Shown here piece after piece: positions 13,901 to 26,962 of a stretch of DNA of 64,000 nt. Under the pieces are notes generated by a model, which had not been told where the DNA came from, made no database searches, and was given only the letters and a program-made list of their open reading frames with translations. The DNA is taken from NCBI GenBank assembly GCA_947568835.1, contig OX387602.1:7472570-7536569 (forward strand), given 5' to 3'. The position numbers were made by a program, and so were the translations under genes. Source of the stretch: Protonemura montana. Lineage: Eukaryota; Arthropoda; Insecta; Plecoptera; Nemouridae. Each line of letters opens with the position of its first letter. Position 1 is the stretch's first letter.

Positions 13901-14760
13901 CGTCTTAGGATTTAAGTGCTGCTTGGGCTTAGGGCGACATTTGAAACTTTCTCAACTCCAAACTTAAAGTTAAGTAAGATTAAATGGCCTGGAATCAGCC
14001 AATTACATTGACTTGCAACAAACTTGAGTTCGAAAATAGCGAATCACACATTTTTCCATCTAAACGACATGGGAGCACATCTATACTTTCCTACAAACTG
14101 GAAAAAAATCCTCCGTTTAAACGATTATCGCTTCATTTTGTTAAAAGATAGGAATTTTTAAAGAGATCTTCCGCCGAAAGGCACGAAACGAATATTCGTA
14201 GAAAATTCCACTAAAATTAATGCAAAACATCAGATGAAAGATTGACACTAATGAAACTACATTTGTGTACATATCTAGCGAAGTTTTGGTAAAGTTGTGT
14301 TGTGTTCTATTGCATTGACAGACATTTTAATTCAGAGATGAACATTTTCAAAACACAAATATCCTAGATGCTTCAGACACCCCATTAAGTTTTTTATTTT
14401 TATTTCCAACATCCGTTTGGTCAGAAAACAGCGAAAAAAAGACTTCTCCGGGGTCGTGAAATTGACTCCGTCATTTCGTTCATCCGGTCAAATTTGACAG
14501 AATATATTAAACACGTCTTAACCACAAGTTAATCCTCAACCCCGTACACGCCGTGGAAATCCGGGACGTCCCTGGACACCGCTCCAACTCCAGACAAGCT
14601 GGGAGACAGTAATTGTGTCCCTGTGTCTCCTGTCCGATCTCCGGGGCCCGTTTGGGCTGGGGGGCATTGGACACATTGACGTCGGGCAACGCGATAGCTT
14701 CGTCGACACATGGACAGCAGGACACGATTGATGTGACCTATTTCAGGACGATTCTACTTC
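10977..14760. other. Non-coding stretch
   Basis: AT-rich sequence without a recognised gene or complete element. A GC-rich island at about 14530-14725 abuts the LINE tail. It has overlapping minus-strand open frames of 60-72 codons with no domain I can name. A short imperfect repeat of ATGGTTCTAG lies at about 11360-11392. Confidence 0.5.
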
Positions 14761-14788
14761 AATAATAATAATAATAATAATAATAATA
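14761..14788. repeat. (AAT)n microsatellite, LINE tail
   Basis: About nine AAT units on the plus strand, which is (ATT)n at the 3' end of the minus-strand LINE. It most likely arose from the element's own 3' terminal repeat. Confidence 0.85.
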
Positions 14789-15722
14789 TAATGTTTATTT
14801 CAGAGTGATCTTTTACAGATATTGAAACGTCATAATAACAATACATAATAAGTATATAACATAGTACATAAGTTAAGTACATAACATACATAATAAGTGA
14901 CATAACATACTTTTGATATACAATGCGGCTATCATTGGCATTTGTCGAATATTTACAATTTCTTAAAAATTAAAAATTGGGACAGAATTCTTTAATAGTA
15001 TAGAAACTTTTATCAAGTAAGAATGATTTTAATTTGCATTTGAACTCTTTGCCGGTAATACATCTGAGATAGGTGGGTAGCGCATTGTTTAGTCGTATCC
15101 CTGCCTGTATAGTATGTTGCTGAGTGGTTGACCTCAGCCGAAATTGGGTTTGTATTAGTCTTGGGTCACCTATCGTCCTTGCTCTTGTTAAAATGCCCGC
15201 ACTTGACTGATTGTCTTGTGTTTTAAAACTGTCCTGGTCCCTGGCATACAAAATCACATAAAAAATGTACAAACAAGGCAGCGTTAAAATTTTCAGTTTT
15301 TTAAAATGGGTCACACAAGTATCTTTAAAAAAAACTTCCGCACAAGGATTAAAGCTAGCACCTGCCAAATATTTTACGGCACGTTTCTGCAATATAAATA
15401 GCCTTTTTGCGTGTCGCGTACTCCCCCATAGGATGACACCATATTGAAGCCTTGCTTGGATATAGCCATAGTAAAGAGTTAATGCCGTTGAAAGCTTTGA
15501 AATTTCCATGATCTTTTTGATTAGAAAACAGCCTGCTGCAATTTTTTTGGCTAACTTGTCCGTATGGGCGCCCCAGTTGAGTTCGCTGTCTATAGTGAGA
15601 CCTAAGAACACCGTTTGTTCTACGAACGTTCTAATAACGAATCGTCTCTCTGCCCGCTTGCCGAGAATGATAGATTGGTTTTTGTGTTCGACGTGTGTTA
15701 TAATGTTTGAATGGATTGTCAA
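14761..15722 (-). mobile_element. 5'-truncated LINE (Jockey/CR1-group), 3' end
   Basis: A minus-strand frame from 15722 down to a stop at 14970 (about 250 codons) matches the C-terminal part of a LINE reverse transcriptase. FLGLTIDSELNW is the palm/thumb-region motif, followed by a YYGYIQARLQYGVILWG motif and a LKILTLPCLYIF motif typical of Jockey/CR1-like polyproteins lacking RNase H. Residues upstream of FLGL are less conserved, and the catalytic YxDD block and endonuclease are absent, so the copy is 5'-truncated. The stop is followed by about 200 bases of 3' UTR, AATAAA, and an (ATT)n tail at 14761-14788, the microsatellite tail used by several such families. The listed start codon would be TTG; the frame stays open upstream, so no real gene start is claimed. 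The surviving frame has no internal stop, so the insertion is not ancient. It is a dead-on-arrival copy because of the truncation. Confidence 0.85.
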
Positions 15723-18700
15723 TAAGTAGTGGTTATGTGGGTCTGTATGTGTGTAGGTGTGCGTGTATGACTGTTGTGTTTTGTGTTATTTACTGTTGTA
15801 GGCTTGTTGTTTACTGTCTGGGTATCTGATGCTTTTATCGGCTATTGGAGGGAAACTGGTAAGCGATTGTAGTTCTGGGAAGTTAAGATTTATCAGTAGT
15901 TTTGCAGATAAAATTACCTTCAATCTTGATTTCACTTTTGCTAGAGAAGAATTAAGAGGTTTTGCAAGATTAAAACATCTCCTAATGGTGACCTAAACTT
16001 GAGGTATGAATTGAAAAGCATAAAAAGTAGATGGATACATTGCATGAAAATTGTTTCGCACCTCTTAAGGTAAATAATATCGCAGATGGAAAGAAATTTT
16101 AGCGCATGCCACTGGTTGTTGTTTTTTCATTTAAAACGGCCAGCAGCAAGAACTTGGAACGGGAAGTTTGTAACTTTTTCAAATGTTCAACCGGCTCAAA
16201 TCGCTTCTTAACTTGTCACTATTTCAAATAAAATCTGGTTTCGTATATCTTTGTCAATTTGCCAGGTGTATTCGAAACCAGACGAACGCCACTTGAATAT
16301 CACAAAACAAAGACACAATGAACTAAAAACGCGATAAATTCGGAATGGAGACTGCACGTGGTGTCCGTTTTAAAACGATGCTGTCAAAATTTGACGTACA
16401 AAGAGGTAAAATATGTTTACAGCCACTCAAACTAGAACAGTCGCATTCGGAAATTTTAGTAGCTTGATGTACTTCATTCCCGCAACTCTTGTCGCCATAT
16501 TGCACGGTACGAGCAAACTACAAGTCGCTTCCCGTGCAACAAAACTGCTTAAAAAGCTCACATCCTTTTCATAAATAAATGCACCCAGCTGTTTCTCGAT
16601 GAATTATTAACCTGTTTTTCAGACCGACCGATGAGTGAACGCTCCTCTTGCCGCGCTGACTATAGGAGAACTGGTGTTTTATGCCATTGCTGTCTGTCTG
16701 CAAAAATATGCACCACCAACCACTACTAGAGCGCACATGCTCAAGTATTCACATTATTATTTATGTACGAGCCTAAGGTCTGAATAGCGCAGAGGCATTC
16801 TGCAAGAACCTTACTCTGTTTAACAATTACTATAGGGTGAAATAAGTCTGCTTTGCGGTAGAGCAATTTCATTAACGCTATGAAATTATATACTGTGAGA
16901 GAGACAGGAAAAAAAGAATGGAGAATGCGCGGGAAAAGGTGAAAATTTTCCACTCTCTAATAAACTCGTAATCAAAACGTAGGAGTGAAGGGACTTTTCT
17001 AATTTAATTGTTCCCTTGTGATGCGTACAACGTACTCCCTTTCGCTGAGGAAAGGAATTTCAAGCGTGCGTTTTTTCTACGAGGCGAATTATTTGCATGC
17101 TGATGGGCTTAGATTACAACTGGAATGAATGTTGCCGCCTTTCTATTCTTGTGGATCTCAACTGTAAGAGAAAGTAGGTATTTTTTAGTTGAAATTAATT
17201 GAAAATACCGTAATTTTGTAGAGATAATAATAACACTGCTTAGTAATCGCATGATTGTAATTAAATTGCAATGTAGAAACTCGATTTGTGTCTTTACGCT
17301 GAAGGAGTTCGTCCTTTAAAAGATAAGTACAAAAGAGATCCCTCACTTTTACCCAGTCTTTATAAAATGTATACGTAGACATTCCTCATTGAAGAAAAAA
17401 CCAATCAGGTGGAAACGAATGAATGAAAAAAAAAACAGATAAAAATGTCCCATCTTCCTGATGGATACTATTATCTGCACTTTTCACTTAATTCTCTCCA
17501 TTTTCCGAGTCTAGCTAGATGACTCTCTGATAGCTGATGAAATCCTAGCGAAACTAGTCAAAGATTGCGAGTGGTGACCCATATTATCTCCCTAGAGCTA
17601 AACTGTCATGCTATGTCAAATAAAACGACTCTATCAACAGAGCCAGCAAACAGCACGGTGGTAACAAAGTGGATGTGTTCAGAGTTGCACCAGTTTCAAT
17701 CGGGTTTATCTGTGTGTGACAGGTATTCCACACGTTGACAATTATAATACTTCAAACATAAAACTGTCCACCATTACATATACGGGCATATTCAAGTCAT
17801 GCATATAAATCTTAAAACACTTGTCACTTCAAACATACGTAACAAACTTCATGTTTGTTTGAGTTTGAGAAGTGCACTGCGTTGATTTGTTGCAACAAAA
17901 TAACACCCGACGCGAAACTCGAACGTGAAATTTGTCACAGTGACATGAATTAGTCGATCACGAACGTACAGAGGTTCACTATAATATATAATATATCAGA
18001 TGAACATTTTCCATATCCCACTCTGTGCTTAGTTAATGCTGGTACACGATGGACGTGTCCGGGAACGTTCGCTCGCCATAGACAGCGAGTGCATACAATA
18101 TGTTACCGGATGATGTTATCATCAAAGCAAATAATTATCATGCAGACACGTAGGTATACAACGTTGAATTCAAGCTAGGCGCGAAAAGCGATGCTATGAC
18201 ACGAGGCAATTGATCGTGTTCATAGAATCGCCTGGCGAATTTCAAATCCTGGGAGCGTGCGTATTTTATAATGGAACGGAGAAAATAGGAATTTTAATTG
18301 AAAATCACTGTAAAGTTGTACGTAACCACGCAATGAATTCTTTATGTCTTTATTTCAGAGCTCAAAATATGAAATAGCTTTTAGAAAAGTATTTCCATCT
18401 ACTTCAATTTCAAAAAAATAAATATACCACTCGCGCTTGGTACAGAAAAAAAAACGATAACATTTCAAAGTTGCGTGAAATTCTATTGTATTACAGTGCA
18501 AAAACGACTAAACTCGACAAATAATTTTCTCTTTTACGGTGTGGTGACGTTTTCAAAAATAAACACATACCCTTTTCGTGTAAGTATAATAGGCCACATA
18601 GCGTCGTATTCTCTGATTGCACCCTTTGTGCCGACTTGCCAAGGTGTTACCCTACTCCCAACAAACCAACCTCCCAACCACCCAACCACCAACCCAACTA

Positions 18701-21418
18701 ATCTCGTTAACGACCTCGTATTTTGTCCAGAGCTTTTCTTTCTGACGTTTGTTCGTTAATGAGCAACGTCTCTGTGCGGAGGTCGCTACTCGCTGGCTTC
18801 CCGTGACACCGCCATAGAACTGCATGCGGGTAGCGACCAGTGGCGTCGTCGCCAAGGGAAATGTCAGTTTCGACAAGAAGTGGACAGCTTAATTGCTATT
18901 ATGGAGGTCACTCCTGTGGTTTTGTTGGAAATTACAGCGGTGTTTACGTTCTGTTTATGAGCGAAGCGAAGGCAGATCATAGCAAACTTCGTTACAGTTT
19001 CAAGTGCACTTAAATGTTCTATGTGCTACTTGTTTTGCACGTGCTTTCTTACTCACAATGCAAGTTACCACACAAATAACAAAGGAAAGGCAAAAGATAG
19101 TGGGTCAGTTTGAATTCAGTACCACAAAAAGTTTTAATCTTACCTTCATATTTGCATTCATGCAATTTTAAGCACACAGAATGAAATGGCGTTGTTTTAG
19201 GTTGAGAATATTAACAGCCGAGCCGCCACTACAGAACCTCGGTTGCTTGGAAACCGGATCTCATCTCGTCGTTTTCGGTGACCTGTACCTTACTTCATTA
19301 CTACGCCGAGCTTCAGTCGGTAGAGCCTTTGATTCAGAGCCCGACCAAGATCATCGAACACAAGGCAACGGTCTCGGCAACGGTGACAATCAGCATCTAC
19401 ATAATAATGTCGTTCCTGTTCAAGCGAACTCGAGTCGGCGCATCGCTCGATTGAAGCTTTGGTAAAGCCACACATATTAACGCCTTGTAGCAGCTCTCAA
19501 AGAAGCAGGATAATTTACGGGAACAAACAAAATAATTGGAGGATGCTGGTTGAAGTCACGGGGAAGTGAAATATGTGAAACATCGAGGCATGATTTAGTT
19601 GTAACAAAAAGACCACGAAAATGAACTCCGACGAGTCGGTGCAGTGCGGAGCGTTCTCTTGGGGACAAAATAATGCCTGTGTAGAAAAACTCTGCTATCT
19701 TGTAACTTTTAATATCAAGATATCAAAAACGAAAGAAAGTAGTTGTACAAGTTTTACCCATGGATTATTATCATATCCGAGCTTTTTGACAACGAATTGC
19801 AGAATTCTTGAAGTTTTTAACCCAGTTTTTAGAAGCAGTCTGCTAGGAATTTAAAATGCATTCCCTTGAATAGCATCGTCAAATGTAAATCGGAAGTCTA
19901 AGGAAATCCAGTGACTTTTTCAACGGATATCAACATCAAATCAAAACAAACACGTCACAGATGAAAGACAGCCATACACTTTCACGAAAGATTAGACTTC
20001 ACCCCTGCTCCACGTGTATATATATATATATATATAGTATATCTGTACATTCGAGCATAGTTCCGCCTTTCCGACTATCGTCGACGCCATCACCCAATCG
20101 GATGACTTGAGTAAAGCTTTCACTTCGCTTCGGACGACATCCAATTTTCTCCACGTCGGCAAGCCTCGACGCACACCGCTTCCGGCACCGATGCGTGGTC
20201 CGATTCATCGCGTTATTGGCCGCGTCGCCTCACACAGGAATAGCCGGTCTTGGTCTCGCCATCGCGAACTTATCGATCGCCAATAAAATATCCGGACCAG
20301 TATATTTTGGACAAGATAAGAATAAACGGTTTCTTGGCGTCTACCTGATCCTAAGTCGAAATCCCTGTCTTGCACGAACTGCTGACAGTTAAAACTCTGG
20401 TTTGCTTTGATTCAATAATTCCCTAGAAATTTGGTCAATGTATCTGTCTCTTGGAGAAAAATATTTCTCTTTCTCGGCGCTCTTCACTTTATCTATATAC
20501 TTTGCGAATCGTCATTCAAAAGTTGTGCGTGAGAGGGAATTTTTCCCTCGCTTCGCTTGTTGAATGGAAAGAATATTGATGAAGCTATTTGTCCCTCATG
20601 GGCAAGCTTACGCCGTTTCCACTTGATTGGACATCAAACGCTTAAAGTAGCGGAATGAATGTGAGTCTAGGTGCAGAGAAAGCCGCCCTAATATTTGTTT
20701 CAAGCAAACAGTCAACATTCTAATTTTCTTTGGTAAATGAACGAAGAGTAATAACGCTGGTCGCATATTTAATCTTCTTATAAACTTCTAGGAGATTTTA
20801 TTCAATTATTGAAATGGCTTTATTGATGTATATTTGGAAAATTTGCGTCGTATCTCTTCGCTTCGTTAGGACAAGTTGTCACATGGGACAGTGTTCGATG
20901 GAAAAAATGTGCTTTTGGAAATGTTTCTCGCAGAAGGCGCGCGAGCTGAGAACATCACGATTTTGCCCTTCAACCCTTCTGTCAGGACTTAAAACGTCCC
21001 TGCAGCGTCGTTAGACACAATCAATCTCCATAAAAGGGGGCAATGTCAATAACGATTGCAACAACGTTTCTTTAACTGCCAGCTCGATATAATCCTAATT
21101 CCCAATTGCCAATAAATGTTTAATGAAATAAACGTGAGAACCTGTGAGAACCATTTCAAATCAAAGGTTACCCTCGGGATTGCCATGATTAATACAAGCA
21201 AAGATCACACGGTAAAAACAACAGCTGTGATCTTAAAAAAAAAAAACTGTTTCTTGATTAACCCCCTTACTTTCTATTTTCTGAGATTCAAAAACTCATA
21301 TTATAATAATTCCGTGTCTCCATTAGGTACATTCTTTACCTCAACAAAATTGTGTCCTTCAAAATTATCAACAACTTCACCTAGACCGGGTATTAAAATA
21401 TTTTTCAAACTAGAGTTA
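15723..21418. other. Non-coding stretch
   Basis: No recognised exon or element. A pyrimidine-rich CCAACC-type stretch lies at 18650-18700, a (TA)n run at 20017-20036, and GC-richer patches at about 18770-18880, 19200-19460 and 20040-20300. Open frames in these patches (up to 94 codons) have no domain I recognise. Confidence 0.5.
20017..20036. repeat. (TA)n microsatellite
   Basis: Ten TA units, directly visible. Confidence 0.9.
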
Positions 21419-21525
21419 AGCTCCTAGCTCGCCGAAACAGCTGACTTTCACTGCCTGTGATTGGCTGTTGCCTTGGCAATTAATTTAACTCCCACTTTAT
21501 CTAGAAGTTAAGAAAATTGTAATTG
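21419..21525. repeat. Dispersed repeat, copy 1
   Basis: About 105 bases match a segment 40 kb away (61743-61847) in the same orientation. Shared blocks include ACTGCCTGTGATT, GGCAATTAATTTAACTCCCA and TTTATCTA-GAGTTAAG-like sequence. The copies differ by scattered substitutions and small gaps, so they are old relatives and not a recent segmental duplication. Family unknown; a MITE or SINE remnant is possible, but no terminal repeats or target duplications were found. Confidence 0.75.
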
Positions 21526-22574
21526 TTTGGAATTAGTACAGCAACAATGTACAATGTAAACAAAATTTATTTAGAAACAAGACACGCTATCCGTGGTCTG
21601 GATCAATCGTGCACCAAAAGCAGTGCAAAAATATTTCCACATTGACAAATATCTATAAGTTGCCGGCAAGTGATGAAATGGTTCTGGGTAATTGAAAGAG
21701 AATGCGACTTTATTCGCTCGTGATTAAGGAGCGACCCTAGCAATTGAAACCCCCTGCACATCAGTCGGCTCTCGCCTCGCCCTAATTACGGGCACAATGG
21801 AATCCGAGAGCGCCGGACGTGAGACTGAAAAATTGAAGTAGCAGGATCAATGAGAAATCCCTTGTAATCATTCTTTCCTGTCAACTATGCCACCGCTCTG
21901 CGCTTTAAGCCCGCGTATGAGCCGCATTCGATTATACAACGGGTGGATTGCGAATTTTCCATGTGCTTTTTGAGAATTTTTTAACAGAGAAGAACTGTTG
22001 AAGTGGTTCATTTCAGAGAAATGAGAAGAAGATTTTTTCGTCCGTTTATGGTACAATCAATGATAGATTGTGATCTCTACGAATTGATTGTAACAAAATG
22101 ATTTCATTATTATTCAAATTTGGAACGCTCCTTGAAACTTTCCGAATGCCGTCGACGAGAGCGAGACTAATAAATATTTCTTGCACGAAATCTAAATAAT
22201 CCTTTTGCAATCATTTCAGCGAGATTAAAATTCAGGGAAGGCCATGTTTCGAGTTTGACTAGTCGCGCATCTGGTTTAAAATGAATGGACGGAGCCGATA
22301 TAATTGAAGGGATTCTGTTGGGCCGTTTAATCATCAAAGGCAATGAAATATGAATCCATTCCGGGAGCGCGCTCAGCTTGGCAGGGTTCGATCACGGTTT
22401 GGCTTCTCGTCGAACGGCGACCACCCTCTAAGGATGACACAGGTTCAATGCCATTATCAATACACTTTTTTCAAGTGGAATGACGAGCAACGATCAATAC
22501 ATAAAAAAAATAACTTTTTTTAAATTATAGCTCTTAACCTGTAAGGTTTGGTAGAAGAGCAATGGTACGCTCTA

Positions 22575-23225
22575 GCAGTTGCGTTTAGACGCTAGTCTGT
22601 TAAAACTGGCGTTTAATATGCGAAACATGGTAAAAGTTATTGACCAGCATCACTTTCAGAAAGAAAATCATGCATTTAACCAAAATAAAAGTTTTAAGTG
22701 GAGGTGCCAGAATTTGCTCTGCGGGTTGCGTTTAGGGGTTCGGCTACGGAATTTAACGAATCATGTGCGATACGTGGAGAAAATAGTTGCTCACCAATGG
22801 ATGAAGCAAGAAAGTCATGCTTTTAAACAATTTTTTTTTTTTTTCGTTATTAGGTGGAGGTGCCAGAATTTGCTCTGCGGGTTGCGTTGAGGATTCAGAC
22901 TGTTAATTCTATCCTTTATCACCAACATTGCTCTAATTACATTAAATATCAACAGAATTATCAATTTATTATACTGTTCCAACGGAGTATACTGTTATAC
23001 TGTTTAAGGAGTATGGGAAGTCACGAGTCTTTTGCTTAGGCAAAGGTGCCACGAATCTGCGGGCTGCGTTTAGGCTAGAGAAATAAGATAACTGATAAAC
23101 AACTCATGCAGTTCTTTATTAATATGCAGTAGCTAATTAATAAGGCCTTCGAAGCCACTTACGAATTATTTTGGTTTTAATGGCAGTGCCCGTATTTGCT
23201 CTGCGGGATGCGTTTAGGAGTTCAT
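22575..23225. repeat. Diverged tandem array, unit about 140-186 bp, about five units
   Basis: The block GTGCC-(A)GAATTTGCTCTGCGGG-TTGCGTTTAGG recurs with GTGCC at 22704, 22860, 23046 and 23186, and a partial first unit shows GTTGCGTTTAG at 22578. Spacings are 156, 186 and 140 bases. The first two full units also share a preceding AAGAAA-TCATGC-TTTAA stretch, which shows that the whole unit and not just the core is repeated. A 14-base T run interrupts one unit. No open frame spans the array. It may be a decayed minisatellite. Confidence 0.8.
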
Positions 23226-25792
23226 AGCGTATTTAATATATTTTTAATTAATAATGTGACTTTTCAATGTATTAGGAAAGTGAAATTACGTTAAATTAAT
23301 AAGATAGCTACTGGTACATCTCAAATACCACTTGCCAAAATTACTTTTTGGTTAATGAACTCAAAAATCAAAGCCCACCGTAAAATCTCGCCTTGAATAG
23401 GTAATTTATACGTTTAATGTGCTCGCCCATAATTCCAAGTTTTCCCACACAACTTTCTAATCACGATCTCTTCCAGCTCACGGTTTCTAAGCCGAGTCCC
23501 AAACAAGAACACTCTGTTCGTTACCCAGGTGGAATTATAATATCATTATGGTTTGAAAGATGGTAGGTTTGTTTGGCAACGACATTGAGATATTCCTCGT
23601 GGCGAACTGAAGAAGATTCAACAGAGTTGGAGCCAGGTATAGTAAAAAGCCGACCAGTTAATATTACCAGAATTTATGCCCTTACTTAAGCTCGGCTCGG
23701 TTTCTCGTATGGAAACATTGAATATCAGTATAGTTATAACCATCTCTAAATTGTAAGGGAAATTCTGGTGAAGATAGCTGAGCTCCATATTTCATGTACA
23801 CAGCGAGTAGAATGTTACCCATGCAAGCTACAGATGTGTTCGTAACTTGTATTCAAATTTCCTTACATGGGAATTCCTTTTGAGGGCGAAATATTACCGC
23901 CATTATATCGATTTTCAATATCTCACCTTAACTACTTTCTCAAAATACTGGTCGAGATGCAAAGGCAAAGGGTGAACCTTTCTGGAGGTGGCTGCATGTT
24001 GAGATAAACGGAATGCCGGGAAATAAGCCCCGCGTGCACCGCAATACGGCGATGGGAATGCTTAGCCGTGTACAGAGCATCAGCTTATAGATAGTTTCAA
24101 ATTATACTTATGGTAATGCCTTTCATACTTGCAAGTTTGCCACAACCTGTATTGCGCCTATCGAGGTACTTTATCTTCATATAAAGTACGACCGACGACG
24201 AATAATTGTAAAAACATTAATATTGCACGCGATAAAAGGATTCTCGCTGTAGCTACAAGAAGATTTATGTTTCAGTATAGTGTATACAGCCTTTTTAGCA
24301 GAAGACTTAGTGGATGTACCTAACAATTAAGCTTTGCGTGTGAAATAACACTTGTTTAATGAAATAACATTCACACGTACTTAAATTGTGAATTGCGTTA
24401 CATTAAATATACAACCTAATGTATTTTTTGTTTATACTGGAGGATAATTTAGTGTGGAACTAATTATTTCTTTACTACAGTGGAACTAGTGGCGCAAATG
24501 AGTTATTATTTCGAACATGGGAGTTATCTGCAAGAGAGATTATGCTGATTGCAAGACTCTAAGTATACATTTTATAGCGGTCGCCTCTTCTTAAACTTAA
24601 AAATTGTTGCTTTTAATTGGACCACTGCTAAGAATGGGGAATGCCAATTTTGAGTTTTTTACCCAAAATTTGAGTATATTCAGATGTTTTCTCTCATTAG
24701 ATTGACCCAGAATACCCATTGGATCTCATTTTCTCAAAATCTGACATCTATCTAAGCTATTTTTCCTATAAAGTAGCGTTTGGGTAAGTTGAGTTGAACA
24801 AAATGAGATGACATTTATTAAATAATATTTACACCATAAACTATCAAGAAATTAAATTCTTTCATGAGACACATGGGCATTGAATTACATGGAAGCATGT
24901 TTGATGCTTTTGAAAGGTCACAAAAATAAATTTAAAATAAAGAACTTAAAAAGTTGAAATGCCTCTCACCCTGCCCTTACCGACGTGTCTAGGGACACGT
25001 CTGGGTTATTTCTGATGAATTTGTTCTAATGAACGCACTCTATGTCAGGCGTCACGACGCCGTCTACGGCAAGCTTCGCGACGTGCTTTAAGCCAAATTA
25101 TACCAGTTTACGCGACGGGCTGCAAGAGCGTCTTAAGATTTAGGCTCACACATGCCCTAGACTTCTCTTGACTCTTTTATATGACAGAGGTCTTCGACGC
25201 TCACCCCGAAGAAAATAATTTTAATGTTTCATTCATCAGCCAACGACGAATCTAAATATTGTGAATAAACTTTTCACGAGTCGTTCACCATTTTGCTAAT
25301 GAGGCCACGACTACTACCATTTCGTAGCAGAATCAACATACGGAAACTATCCGATGAATTTTTAAACTCAGATACGAACATTGTGGAGAGCCAAAGCTTT
25401 ATAATTAACAGTCAGCATATTCAGCGTTCGATAGTTATTTTGTTTCACAAACATTTCTCCAATTAGTAGCTTCTTAATTAGACGGCTACACTGTACAGAG
25501 AACGACCTAAATAATGAAACAGGCGTATTCGCAATTAACAAGTCAGAAAATTGCTTGATAAATACTAACTAGATAAAGTACGTCATATCTCATCGAGTTA
25601 ATTTCAACGAACAGAAAGATAACATTATAAAATACATACTTTATTTTTCAAATATTGATTATCATCAAAGCAGTGTCGAGGTTTCTGCTGCATCTTAACA
25701 TAATAAAGTGCACCTGGAGTTTCTTCACCTCGAATTTGTCGTTATTTGGATTCCGACCCGTTACATTAGGCGGCCGGCAGGATTCACGGAAT

Positions 25793-25812
25793 GGGGGGTG
25801 GGGGGAGGGGGG
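25793..25812 (+). other. G-run cluster (G6-T-G6-A-G6)
   Basis: Three hexaguanine tracts separated by single bases. It may form G-quadruplexes or simply be slippage-prone sequence. No gene context is visible. Confidence 0.6.
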
Positions 25813-26557
25813 CACCCAAGGGAGACGACTCGCGTGCTCTGCGAGGTATTGCAAGCAGCTCCGGCTCACGGCCGACAACATCCGATGCCAGCCGAGGAAA
25901 GATCCCGGGAGACGAGAAAATCAAAGGAAACAGAATAAGGTTTTTCAACACATTTCCTTAGCTTCTACTGCAGTGGTGAGGAAATATGCTCAGATCTTTC
26001 AAAAGCTAGGCATCGGTGTAAAAGGTAACGCTGTCATAATTATTTTTTTAATGGTTAGTGAACGTTCAGTTATGAATTAGATTTGCTTTGAATGTAAAAC
26101 CAGGGCATGAATTTTAATTATTATTTTCTTGGTTTATTTTCATCGTACCTATCTTATGAATATTTCATTACCTGATTTATCAGCTGCAGAGCTGATTTCC
26201 ATTACCTTCCAATTGAAGATAAATATGTTAAAAAAAAGCATAGGTTTAAAAAATGCTGCTCCATTTTTGCTAAAAATAATGACTCCGTTGTTTTTCTTCG
26301 AGTTCACTTGAGTCAATCAGATTTAGAAATGGATAAAAATGATGTCGTAAGGTAATAAGTAAATGGCAAGAGATCCAGATGCATGCAATCTTATTTGCGA
26401 ATGCGATGTTCATAGAGAAAGATAAAAACAATGCTATTGGAGGTAACAGTGTGTTCAAACAAAGAAACGTGGGGGATCTTTGATCTTGTGCAAGCAGGGT
26501 TTACTAGCAAGAAGTCTTTTTTTTTCCTACGTCTTCATAAACGAACCGAGGTTTCGC

Positions 26558-26962
26558 TTAGCAAGTTAGCTTCGAAACCAACCCATGGTAAGATAGACTG
26601 TTGGTTATCCGGTGGACTTTGGGGAGCAGTGAAATAAGTATTTGGCAAGGAGAGAGCTCTTCCGCTGATTTTCCTTCTAGTGCATAAAATGTGTTCAACG
26701 AAACGAGATGATCGTTACAAAAAGGATATCTGGGAGATGAAGAAATCAGCGCGAGCGTCTCTAAAGGAAAGCAATTACAGTTCTTAAGGAGGTCATTTAG
26801 AAATCCACCAAAGCTGGTGTTATCGTCACCGTTTGATTGCTTCTTGAGACAATCGAGTTTGTGTGAATTTGTGATGAATAGAAAAGAATCTTTGCGCTTA
26901 CAATCAACAACATGGAACAAGTATAAATTATCGAAGGCAATTTGGTGCAAAATACCAATCAA
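26558..26962 (-). other. Unassigned open frame, 134 codons
   Basis: An uninterrupted minus-strand frame of 134 codons whose composition looks somewhat protein-like, with few low-complexity runs. I recognise no domain. I see no clear splice signals, promoter or conserved motif. Chance occurrence is the default reading, and it is recorded only because it is longer than most neighbours. Confidence 0.12.

Noticed and set aside
18837-19228. CAGTGGCGTCG facing CCGCCACTA as a candidate hAT element
   Set aside because: The right end lacks the terminal G, similarity stops at once and there is no 8-bp duplication.
19303-19370. tRNA-like A box (GAGCTTCAGTCGGTAGAGC)
   Set aside because: No matching B box or acceptor-stem pairing at the expected distance; a chance match or very old SINE trace.
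22386-22405. GGGTTCGATCA as a tRNA or SINE B box
   Set aside because: The nearest A-box-like sequence is only about 17 bases upstream, too close for a tRNA-type promoter.
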